From contig JAQJZZ010000017.1 of the NCBI GenBank assembly GCA_030077755.1, positions 124,001 through 188,000 on the forward strand: 64,000 nucleotides of DNA, in the 5' to 3' direction. Both the position numbers and the translations under genes were made by a program. The stretch is from Filosporella fistucella. Lineage: Eukaryota > Ascomycota > Leotiomycetes > Helotiales. Of this stretch, positions 10,752 to 20,940 are shown piece after piece (the stretch's first letter is position 1; each line of letters opens with the position of its first letter). The notes below the pieces were generated by a model. The model was given only the letters and a program-made list of their open reading frames with translations. It searched no databases and was not told the DNA's origin.

Positions 10752-11951
10752 TCATCGAGGATAGCTGGGAATATCCACCAATGCATCGGCAACATAATTG
10801 TAACAGCTTCCCGAGCATCCAATGTTCCCACCATTGGCAATGAAGAGCTTCCTCCTTCCCTGGGCGGCACTATTGACTGGAGTATCAACAATTCTCAAAG
10901 ATCGTGAATACGCAGACCACTGTCCTACATCCACAGGTTTCCACCCATTTGGGTCTACGGCATCGGTATTAACAAAGATTTCCTCGCGAGAATTACCGTT
11001 GGCGATGAAAATGCCAGATCCGTCAGTGGAACCAGGAGCTTCCGTCCAGATGATGTAGGGGCTGCCGTTCGGGTTGAGGTTTCCATCGTTGGGAATGATA
11101 GGTAGAGGCTCCACTGATTGAAAGGTAAGTGGTGAGTCGGATGCCTTGAAGTAAACTGGACATCCACTGGCCAATGGACCTCCGCAGAACTCAAATGTCA
11201 TGACATATTTCTTCGACTTGGGACTGTATGCAACAGTCGTCATTCCAGGGCGCTGCCCATAATCTGGCTCCGCAACATCGTTGACCTCGGGACCCCAGTT
11301 TTTCAAGTCGCTGGTAACTTTATGTGCCAGCTTTTGTGCGTGGTTCGGATCCGTTTGTGTCGAGTAGTAACAAATGAGCTGACCTTCATACATCAGGAAG
11401 AAAGGCTCCCAGACTGCCTTATTGCCGTTTGTAATTGTCTCAGGACCAGCACCATAGACGATGTGACTGACGAAGCCCCATGTCTTACCGCAATCGGTAC
11501 TTGCATAGAGCTCGATGTAGGCCTCGCTAAGATTTCGAGGGGTAGAAACTCCAGACATGAGAATTGTGCCTGCTGGATAACCACCGAAGTCTTCTGGAAG
11601 AGCATAAAAGTAAGGTTGATACCAATTTCCCCAGCCATTCACTTGATCTTCGACGCGGGAAAAAGGTTGAAAACTGACACCGCCATCGACAGACTTGTAT
11701 ACTGGCCAGTAAGTAAACTCGACTGTGGGGTCATAATCCTCCCATGTGAGAAGAATAGACAGGTCTGGGAGTTGAAGTGTTCGAGCATAGACAGTTCTCC
11801 AGCTAGTTGCCGCTTCAGAGGGATAGAATACACCGTTCTTGGTGTAATCGGACCATGGCGCTGGTGTCTGTCGAGACTCGAGATCATAAGGAACTGCAGC
11901 TGAGAGAGCTGCGAATATAATAGATACGACTGGGATAAATCGTTTGAGCAT
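10752..11951 (-). CDS. secreted GH93 exo-1,5-alpha-L-arabinanase-like hydrolase
   Basis: A single-exon 399-aa secreted protein, predicted to release arabinobiose from plant cell-wall arabinan. ATG 11951 opens a signal peptide (MLKRFIPVVSIIFAALSAAV, cleaved before about residue 20). The body is a beta-propeller of the sialidase-like superfamily with Asp-box-like words (SVDGGVSF; STDCGKTWGF). The stretch KAVWEPFFLMYEGQLICYYS followed by TQTDP, then LKNWGP, and then RPGMTTVAYSP matches the GH93 core in which catalytic carboxylates reside. The C-terminal IANGGNIGCSGSC has a likely disulphide. Length (about 380-400 aa) suits fungal GH93. Expression on plant material is expected from the family but is not visible here. 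A generic BNR-repeat or sialidase annotation is the alternative. Confidence 0.88.
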   Translation of the reverse strand: MLKRFIPVVSIIFAALSAAVPYDLESRQTPAPWSDYTKNGVFYPSEAATSWRTVYARTLQLPDLSILLTWEDYDPTVEFTYWPVYKSVDGGVSFQPFSRVEDQVNGWGNWYQPYFYALPEDFGGYPAGTILMSGVSTPRNLSEAYIELYASTDCGKTWGFVSHIVYGAGPETITNGNKAVWEPFFLMYEGQLICYYSTQTDPNHAQKLAHKVTSDLKNWGPEVNDVAEPDYGQRPGMTTVAYSPKSKKYVMTFEFCGGPLASGCPVYFKASDSPLTFQSVEPLPIIPNDGNLNPNGSPYIIWTEAPGSTDGSGIFIANGNSREEIFVNTDAVDPNGWKPVDVGQWSAYSRSLRIVDTPVNSAAQGRRKLFIANGGNIGCSGSCYNYVADALVDIPSYPR

Positions 11952-12639
11952 GATAGGCAGGTTTGAGAAGGCGTGGGTTGAAGCTGTTCTTACGAAAGAG
12001 GGACTTGCCTATAAATACATATTGAGAAACTACGTTTGAACCTGGTTATGCATCTCATGAACATGAATGATAGCAGGTGTATGGCGCGCATATAGATATT
12101 TAATCCATGTCGATCTTCAATTTAGCAAGACAATTCTGTTTGCGACTCCGAAATAAGAGTCTTTTCTTCTTTGTAATTAGGGTTAGGGAGTCTCGGAGGT
12201 CAGCCTTCGAATTAAACAAAGTCCAAAGTCTTTTGAAAGAGTGGCGGGAAGCCGGGATTCGCGAGTATTGATTGGCGGAAAGCCCGGTGCCAGGTAGAAG
12301 AAGATGCAGTTACTGCCACCATCTGCCGGTTTCCTCGGTACTAAATGACACCCTGAAGTTTCCCCGCGCTCGGGTACCTTTAGAAGTTACAAGGCGATGT
12401 GGGGTAAAGCCATATTGTAGAAAGTCGAATTCAGACTCGGACAAGAGCAGCAGAAAGGTTTGTTGGTCAAACACAGTCCATTCTTGCGAACCAATAATAA
12501 CTTATGTGAGAGATCAAATCCGATCGATATTTACCACATGTTCCGCTATCACTGAAGCTTCTGGTCCCAGCCACTTCCAGCTCAATTTTCTGCGATACTC
12601 AGAGGAAATTTCAACTCCCCTTCGTATTTGTCCCAATCC
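11952..12639. other. intergenic, about 690 bp, GH93 promoter
   Basis: This is the upstream region of the GH93 gene. It contains TTAGGGTTAGGG near 12177-12188, two copies of the telomere word and too short to be telomeric. No intact gene is seen; a plus-strand frame at 12272-12823 is antisense to the dead SET gene. Confidence 0.5.
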
Positions 12640-13210
12640 GCCCAGAATCAGTAGCTCGCTTTCGAGTTTGAACCGGATCCAACTCTCCTCCGCAAAGCTT
12701 CCTGTCGAGATCGCGGTCGTTGAGCAGACTAAGATAATATATTGTGATCTCCTCCCCTCCCTCTATGTCTCCCTTCGCATGAACAGTATGTTGGCTGATA
12801 TTCTCATTCCAACTATTCTGTGAATTACTATCACATGCATGATTTATTTAACAGGCATCGAGGAAGATTCCCCCTTCTCCATCTCCCATTGGAAGCATGT
12901 TTGTTTGCAAAATTCCCATGTATGGCGAGTCAGTATCGTGGGAGTAGATGTTGCGCATGGATATGAAAGCCTCTTTTTGACTTGGAGTGAGGGCATCGAC
13001 TTGAAGTTTGATCGATTCGCGGATAGCTGAGGTGTTTGGATCACTGTCCGGTAGCATAATGATTGGCTTTTCACAGAGAATTCGTGCACCCATGTGAATC
13101 AGTCGTGTACCCACGAGCTCTTTGCATTTTCCTGGGACATCGTTGTGGTACGTTCAATCAACCAGCGTCCCAGATTCCTAGTTGTGTAATGTTGCAGAGG
13201 AGGTGATGCT
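12640..13210 (-). pseudogene. degenerate SET-domain gene
   Basis: Remains of a fungal SET-domain (lysine methyltransferase-like) gene read on the minus strand. Recognisable pieces, in order, are VPGKCKELVGTRLIHMGARI (about 13140-13075), GILQTNMLPMGDGEGGIFLD (about 12915-12860) and INHACDSNSQNSWNENISQ (about 12847-12790). HTVHAKGDIEGGEEITIYYL and SLLNDRD follow. An in-frame TAA at 12848-12850 falls inside the R-x-NHxC block that forms the S-adenosylmethionine pocket. The frame then shifts after LLNDRD, where another frame resumes as RQEALRRR and closes. A further shift lies near 13150, with only fragments upstream. Three lesions in one domain make this a clear pseudogene and not a splicing artefact. 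Its original substrate is unknown. Confidence 0.8.
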
Positions 13211-13574
13211 GAATGAAAATTTCGAACAGAGGTAGCAAACAAGGTATCCCTCCCAGTTACAACCCTACAGGGTGGCTTGTGTAAAACACAATAATTTTCT
13301 AAGAGAGCGGAAATTTGATTCGCGTCTACTAGACATACAGTTAGGAAATAATCCATAACAACAATAGCATCATCATTATACTAAATCTAATCTCTCTCTC
13401 CCTCTCGCTCATCTTCCTTCCTATTATCTCTTCCTATCATAAATCACTAGCTCACCCTCCATACTTAATCTATCCGAAAATTTAGCAATCCGTCTCAGAA
13501 CTAGGAAGAAGACACAGAAACTCACACTAAAGCAGTTATTTTCCTATCTTTCCCTTAAAGGCTTGATCTTCAAC
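13211..13574. other. non-coding gap between two pseudogenes, about 364 bp
   Basis: This is pyrimidine-rich (CTCTCTCTCCCTCTCGCTC near 13391). No gene is seen. Confidence 0.4.
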
Positions 13575-16480
13575 CTACCTCAAAAACAGATGAAATTTAT
13601 GTCTCGTAAGAATAACATTCTCATACCCGCGCCAACTCCTTATCTCCAGCAATAACTTTGGTTGCAAAATATCATAGAATTGGTATTTCATAATCTTTCC
13701 ATATCTTATTTTGATGGCAAGAAGTTCTGCTTGAGTGTCGTCACGACCCAGTGCTTGGCTTGCAGGAATGTACCAGGCTTGGTGCTTCTTGACGCGAGGT
13801 TTTGGAAAGTGGACGATGTTTTGAGCCATTTTCCATCCGTTGTAGATGCGGATAATCCTCTTATCATTTACATTATTGTTGGTGTTTGCATTTTTATCAC
13901 TGTTATTATTAGCCCAACTCCCAGTTTTACTGGCGATGGAAATATGAGAATTAAAACTTACAAGTTATACAAAAGTCCCACAAAATCGAAATAGCTCATG
14001 ATCGTGCAGAATTGAGCAAAGCTTAATGGCTCGTTCTGACGTTCTTTCAACAGTTGGTACAAGTCCTCTCAATGTCGTAGATGGCCAGAATACCAAACTG
14101 AGACGATCGGAGCCCCCATTTAGCACAAGCAACTGCTGCAATAGATCTGTACCTGAAGGCTTCTCTCTTTGTCATCGAGTAGGCCCTCGGATAGGATACT
14201 CCACAACGCATTCCCATCCGGCTGATATACTCCATATTTCACTACTTTTACAGCCAAAGAACTACTGGGCTTCGCGGAAATAGACTAGGATAGCTTCCAT
14301 TTCAATTGCCGTGAATGGGTGGAAGACGATTGAGTTGACTAATTCTAAGAACTCAGTCTTCCTTTTTCGGAGACCCATGAACGTTGATGCAGCATCTGGG
14401 GCGACGAAGAAGGCTTCGAGGCCTTCTCTTACGGTAAGGATGCTGTTAGATAGACGCCGATTGAGGATTGGGAGGGCGTCTGCCATAGTACGTATATATC
14501 CCCATTCTGGTTGGGAGAGACGGCGCTGTAAATGATTAGGTGTGCTTTAGAAACAAGTGAAACTAGTACTTACATCATCCTATCTTCTACTCGCTCCAGC
14601 TGGGCTCAGCTGATTAACTAATTGGCCACCAAGATCCATTTTCATCTGGCTAGTAAATCGACCGGCGGCCAACTTCCTTTCATTGAGCTCCTCCAACATT
14701 AATGCGAATGCCTAGTACACAGTGACTGGGTATGAAGGCGTGATCTCATTTAAGGCATCATTAACTTCGTGTATCTGAATCCTATGTCTTTCTGTCTCAA
14801 AAAGTCGTTCTATGTCTTTGAATTTGCTACAACTTCTGGCTTCAAGAGCTCATGCTCGCTCTTTGTGAAAACTTTCCATATCGTCTGCAACTGCTCGCGA
14901 CATTCATAAGCCATTGAGCAGATCATATGTAAATTTCGACAGAATTTGACATCGTGCTGATTGGCCAATTGTGGAGTGAGAATACGATTGAGAAACCCCA
15001 AAATAGCAGTCGTTCTTTCAGCTTCTGCTAATCACAGCCTCTTCAAGAAATTGATGTTGGACATCTATGTATCAGAGTAGGTAATCTCAGCTGAGAAGTG
15101 TTTGATCTGCCTCGAATGACGAGCTCTACGCCTTTTGTGATCGGCTAGAAGGTCGCCAAGTTTTTCATCCCAGTGCGAGGAATTGAGATTCACGCGTTGA
15201 GTAGGATTATCTAAGGCCGAGAAGCTAAAGTCAGAATGCCTGGGTCTAAGTCGACTGGAGAAACTGGCGTTAGCAGTCATGTTTGCCCACGGCGCCTGCC
15301 TTTGGAAGTCGACAATCTCCTGAGCCATTTTAGCCTCATCAGCAATTTGATTCTTAGTAGCTTCTTTGAGATTTTGTCGTACTCGATACAAATTCCTGTC
15401 AGCGCCAAGAAGTTTCATCTCAAATTTCGAATGTAGACTATCCAAAGATTCCCCTGAGCTAATAAAGAAATCTCTTGAATGACTGAACCACCAAACAGGT
15501 CCCTCGACTTTCCACCAATTGGTCTCGGTCATATCTACATCAGCTCTAGCCCACTCGAACCCTCTTGGTCTTTTCCAATATTGCAACTTTGACCCCAGTA
15601 ACCCGGATTCCAATTTTCGACGCCGTCGGTCTAAAATCTTTACTCGGCTCTTAATGGCCTCCATCCCCATCATTGGTAGGGAACCATTCAAGAAGTTTCT
15701 CCATTGCTACTTTTTGCATAGACTTTTGTGCGCTAAGAGCGGTTTTCGAGGGGTACTCTGTATTTTCGATACGCGTGTCAAGGGACTCGACGGTTTCTTG
15801 CATAGTACGAATAGTTTCACGTTTCTCGAACCACTTCTCTCTATTCTCATCCCACCATTCTCTCAATTTGCGCAGGTCGTTGGCGAACCCGTGAATATCG
15901 CGCTCCGTGTTCACCACAATCTGAATATCAAGCCCAGCTTGTTGAATAGCAGCTAGAGTTCGAGAGGAGAGAGCCCCGGGACTTTTCGGACTACCGTTTG
16001 CTGAATTTCCGGGGGAAGTTGGAGGAGTCTTCCATTGTATCTCGGCAATGTACGCTGGCACTGCCGGGTGTACAGCTGATAGATCCTGCTCGAATCGTCG
16101 CTCCAAAGATTCATGAATAACTTGTCCAAGATCTTGTACTTGATCTCCCAGTATCGCCATTGCCATTTGGGTTGGAGCAAAAAGCTCAGCAAGGCCCTCT
16201 TGAATGGGGCATCGGACTGCGGCTGGGTATTCATATTCGAAACTCCCAGAGAAATCAGCGATCTGTGAACCACTACCAAGGCTCCCTCGTCAGATGGACT
16301 AGCAGCATATGCTTGAGGTAATGCATGTCCTCGAGGATTTATAGGTGGAGGTCGCTGCCTGCTTATTCGACCCGTACGAAGCCCAGGAGATTGCCTCCTA
16401 GGGCGAGGCGAGTAGCGTCGGTTCCCATTTTTCGTGAATAATTTGAGGCAGGTAGTTTCGATGGATTGTACGTTGTTGCG
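13575..16480 (-). pseudogene. broken coiled-coil protein gene, copy 1
   Basis: A chain of protein-like segments in different frames; the family is not one I can name. N-terminal part: a Pro/Ser-rich stretch (frame near 16300-16450), then EYEYPAAVRCPIQEGLAELF leading into MAMAILGDQVQD (16166). Next comes LREWWDENREKWFEKRE with predicted coiled coils, ending LLEWFPTND near 15670. There the frame closes and a second one takes over (MEAIKSRVKILDRRRRKLES) until 15065. Further pieces are at 14810-15001, 14262-14520 (GLEAFFVAPDAASTF), 14047-14235 (RSIAAVACAKWGLRSSQFG) and 13575-13900. The last includes an Asn-rich run, then YNGWKMAQNIVHFPKPRVKK and WYIPASQALGRD. Shifts at about 16300, 15680 and 14270 are not solved by normal-sized introns. 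The central segments align by eye with the locus at 52.4-55.3 kb. Confidence 0.5.
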
Positions 16481-16915
16481 AGCCGTGGTAATTTTGCATT
16501 GAAGAAAATGCTTTGTTGTGTCCGCTGTCCACAAATTGCAATTGGTTGTAGTAAAAATTGGCCACGCATTCGAATTTTATGTATGGCACCAAAGAATACA
16601 GCATAATCGACAAAGGAAGTCAGAAATATAGTCTGAAAACAAATGATCTCGGATTACCGCAGTGTGGAGGAAAGCGATAGTAAACTCAGACCTGGTTGTG
16701 GTTCATAAATTCTCCCTAACCCTTTTCACGCCGCAATCGGGGGTAGGGGCATCTAGCCAGCTCAGATATAATGAGTCAAAGTAGCAGAATATCATATTGC
16801 ATTACCTATATACCTGCAATAATCCGTTGCCCGTAGCCCAAAGCAGATCTCCTCCATTTTGCGTCTCGTATCCTTCTCAACTCCACTTGCGCTGAAACCC
16901 AAATCAACTGAACAA
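16481..16915. other. intergenic, about 435 bp
   Basis: This lies between the pseudogene 5' end and the phospholipase D 3' end. No coding or RNA signal is seen. Confidence 0.5.
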
Positions 16916-19680
16916 CTAGGTATAAATACTCTCTGTAAACTGATTGACCTGAAGTCCCTTTTCTGCCATCTCAGCATCTCTCAGGAAATCCAATGGCATC
17001 CAGACCAAGTGCCCCTTGATCTGATCTAATTTTGCTCGAATCTCTTTTGGGGGAATCATTCTGTCGTAGATATGGCCAGCTTTTGTGCCTTTTGGAGGGA
17101 GAAATTTATCATAATCCTCGAAATTTTTGACTGCGATGTGTTAGCAGGATTCTAGCTTGAGAAGGAATAAGCATACCAAAATCATCAGGGTCGGCATGGA
17201 ACAATTGGCGGAAGATCTCCGTGTTTCTGGTTGCTCTTGTCGTCCACATTTCCCACACATCATCACTTAATGGATCTGCAACGAATTCATACGTTTCGTT
17301 CTCTTGTGGGTCCACCGGAACATCTGGTGGTTGTGCATTAGGATCCTTGCTGGCATCGAGCTCTTGAGGTGGCAAAAGACCGAGATGTTCTCTCCATAAG
17401 TACCGTCTGAGGGTCGCTGCGTGATACCCTGCCTCGTAAGGCTTACCATTCATGGTAGTTTGTAAAGTCTTCGTGTCTGTCATAACAATCGACAATTCAG
17501 AGTCATGAATTCCCAGTTGCGACCGGTCATTCAAATTACTGCTGCCACAAATGACGGTCTTATCATCCACAATCATGATTTTACCATGAATGTACAACTC
17601 TTCTTGAATCCAGTTGTCGACCTCTCCCTCCAAATCACCTTCCCACTTCTCATCCACCAATGATGGTGTATTGTGCATGGCATTTTTGGCAACTGAATCC
17701 GTGCTCTCAGGTTCTCGATTAGTGCCCGCTGATTCTGCCGCCGCTTCGAATCTCCGCTTCGCATCCATCTTTTCCTCCGCCTCTTCATCGCCAGAATCAC
17801 TTCTAGGATCAAGAGCACCCTTTTTGCCCATATGAGTATCAGCGCCTTCATCTTGATCTTTCGAACCATGAATTCCAGTGTCCATGATTTCCTCCGCCTC
17901 AGCTCTTTGAACATCTTGGTATTTGACTCCAGATTCTTCTTCTTGCTTCTTGATAGCTGGAGTGACATTCAAACGATCATAAGATCGTAAATTGAAGAAG
18001 AAAATGTGCTCCTTGGGATCCACGCCTTGTGCTTTGATCTGCTCAAAGATAGAATGCTCTCCTCTGCAGATAGACTTATATTGGTAATCCATAATGGCCC
18101 TTGTTCCCATTGCAGCATCCTCTCTAAGATCTCCTGCGAAACCGGGAATTGAAGGGATAACACAGATGACCTTGAACTTCCTGCCTTCTTTCCCAGCCCT
18201 GACAACTGCATCCACAATTGCTCGGCCGATTGTGTTTTTGATTGGAGCTTGCTCTTCTCCTGTTGCAGTGATGAAAAACTGATTTTCAATGTAAACGTAA
18301 TGCTCGGCATTCCTGATGAGTTCCTGGTATGCATTCTGGATGCTGTGTTCGGTCAGAATGCCACTCGACCAGTCACCACTACTTCTGACAATTTGGGCAT
18401 GAACTGTTCCTTGCTCTCCAAGAGTCTTCGTGCTCAAGGGTGAAAGTGGGTGATGAATGTAGTCTCCAACTGGATGTTTAGGTCTCTGGACTCCAACTAG
18501 ATCTTCATCGTCGCCTTCTCTACCTTCAAGAGTGAGCCAGTCGTATCTTCCATCTCGCTTGTACTTGTCACGCTTGACAAAATTCCATCTTAGGACAAAA
18601 TGTTCTGCAATATCGTAGACACAGTCTCCAATAACACCCATGGCAACATCATGCCATGGCATACGTCCGTACTCTGCTTTGGAAAGTTCGTTTGATTTCC
18701 AGTCATCTACACTCTGAAAGTCCATAACTCGGTTATTGTTGAAATCCTGACCCGGCCACATTTCAGTCGCAACTCCTGCGGGATGAACATCTGCGAGAGG
18801 ATGCTGGTGATTATCCCATCTTCCAAAGCACAGGTCTAGTCCACCAATAAATGCGGTGTTGTAATCAATTACAATGAACTTCTCGTGATGTGCCCAGTAA
18901 AAAGTCATATCTGCAGCATTTTCAAGAACATTGTGATCTGGATGGCGCATCACTACGATGTTGCCGTGGCCTTTGGTACCTTTCGGGCAAAGTGCCTGTA
19001 ATGCATGTTTGGTATGTGCAGAATTACACGTAAGAGCAGCCTGCAATGTTAGCATATACGCTAGGACTTCAAGGAAGACCGCACCTCTACTTCACGATAG
19101 ACAATAACATAGATTTTGACTCCGGCTTCGGCCTTGCGCTTTAATATCTGATCCAATCTCCACTCTTGGTTGTAATATGCTGGTCTTCGCATGAAAAGCT
19201 CGGGGGATAGCCACCAATCTTCGATGTATATCGTTTCCTTCGCATTCTCGAGAGCAATTGATACTGCCCAGTAATAGTCTCTACCATCCACATACCATTT
19301 GATATTGTTTCCTGGTCGTTCCGGCGCAAATGACTGGAATCTATGCGCCTCTCCAATTTTCTTTCTCTTGTCATCTGTGATCTGTTCGTGTTCCTCGTCA
19401 TGTCGGTGATTAGGATTTATCTAAGAGAATCAGCACTGGCATTCAACGGTATGCGGTGGAACGTACCAAGTTTGCAAACTTTCCTATTTCATGTCTAAAA
19501 TTGTCAGCTTGGTGCAAAGGTCGTTGGCTTGGTCGCATACTTCTTGTGAATCAGTCCAACCTTCAAATCATATAGCTTTGTATCTCTGAGCTTCTCTCGA
19601 AGACCAGAGAAAGGATGCTTTAGCTTGTCTTTGAGGTGTTCTGGATTAGAGCCTCCATCTGATGGCCCAGCTGTAGTCAT
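16916..19680 (-). CDS. phospholipase D (two HKD motifs)
   Basis: Hydrolyses phosphatidylcholine or related lipids to phosphatidic acid. Five exons join in frame to 860 aa: 19541-19680, 19467-19494, 19085-19420, 17177-19040 and 16916-17130. HKD motif 1 is HEKFIVID (H220, K222, D227) followed by IGGLDLCFGRWD. HKD motif 2 is HGKIMIVDD (H653, K655, D660) followed by CGSSNLNDRS, a classic eukaryotic PLD pair. The last exon gives GHLVWMPLDFL and then AEKGLQV-NQFTESIYT, the conserved PLD C-terminus. An acidic, low-complexity insert rich in Glu/Asp/Lys lies between the motifs at about residues 540-630. No PX or PH domain precedes the catalytic core, unlike the longer Spo14 type, so it belongs to the shorter fungal PLD class. 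Confidence 0.95.
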
Positions 19681-20940
19681 TATTCGTATTGTGGTCTGAT
19701 GATGGTAGCAGACGTTGACGAAGCTTGGGATCTACAGCTTAAGTATTGTAGATGTTCAAGAAGGACAATGTAAAGAACGAACAGATGACTTGAGAGATAA
19801 TAATACCAAGAGCGTAGTCCAGATAGGATTGGAGGTGCAGTGCCTACATGTATGGCAGATGTGGGGTTCCTGACCGGGGCAGATCCGAGCATCGAAGCTG
19901 AACCTGATTTGTGAATGAGTTGCTCTGACAATGACGCCATTGTGCAGGAACTTGAACTCTCAATTAAGCTTAACCTGGATCTATGCAACATATAACACGA
20001 TTCAGATATGAACTTCAAACAACCACCATGAACCTGGAAATGAATCATATCCGAGACTCTGTTCCTATTGTTAGAAATTTCCAGTGAACACCTGACCTTA
20101 GCGGTCGGATTGAGGAGAATCCCGTGCTTCTTCATGTTTTTTGTCAGTAGCATTCAGAGCCCAGAGGTTTTTCTACGGCAACAGCGCCACTGCATCGGAA
20201 TACGTGAACAAACACTTTGTTGGCAGATGTAGCAGAGATCTCTCTCATCTTCGACGATGACTTTTTCACATAGCGATATGGCAAAGTAATTCTACTTGAG
20301 ACGCCCAAGGCCTTGAGCAACAAGACAAGTTCGATAGGACACAGCTGTTAGTCGGGTCACTTATCTAGGTAGTTGATTTTGTGCACGAAAAAGGACCACA
20401 GAAAAAAGCCTTGTGAGGCACTTCGTAGAGCTTCTTGGCATACAATAGCTTCAATCAGTTCCCGTTATACTTCAAGCTAACAGGAGACACATCTCCAAAG
20501 CTTGCGGCTCTTGTACAAAAGATATTATGATCGGTTGATTTGTTGATGAACTGCCAAAGAGCATAGCGGGCTCTTCGTTACTATTCTCTCTTTTAACCCT
20601 GAGATCTCTTGTTTAATATGGTGAGTTGAATTCAGGGTAGCAATGTAGTCCAAACCTCAAGGTACAACGAAGTATATTGTCCAAAAATGAGTGTTGACAT
20701 TGAGAACGTGAAATCCATCCCAAAATATAATTATATTTTCTAGATTGTGATCGCGATCTCCTTGCTGTGGTGTTGGTTATCCATCTCCTTCCATCCCTTT
20801 TCTTTAAGCTAACCCAATCCGGCATCGCCAACTGTCGGCGCGGCGAGGTTTGGCCGAGTCGATATCTCAGCATTTCTCAAGCCACATATACTCTAAATCT
20901 TCGACGGCCTCGACGCGCATTTCTTCTATTGATATGGGCT
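19681..20940. other. divergent promoter region, 1260 bp
   Basis: This is the shared upstream region of phospholipase D (minus) and the P5A ATPase (plus). Open frames at 19680-20153 and 20613-20873 have no family features. No RNA gene is recognised. Confidence 0.5.

Noticed and set aside
12177..12188. Telomeric repeat
   Set aside because: Only two TTAGGG units occur, inside an ordinary promoter, far from any end-like structure.
12272..12823. 183-codon plus-strand gene
   Set aside because: It lies antisense to the recognisable SET pseudogene and has no family features.
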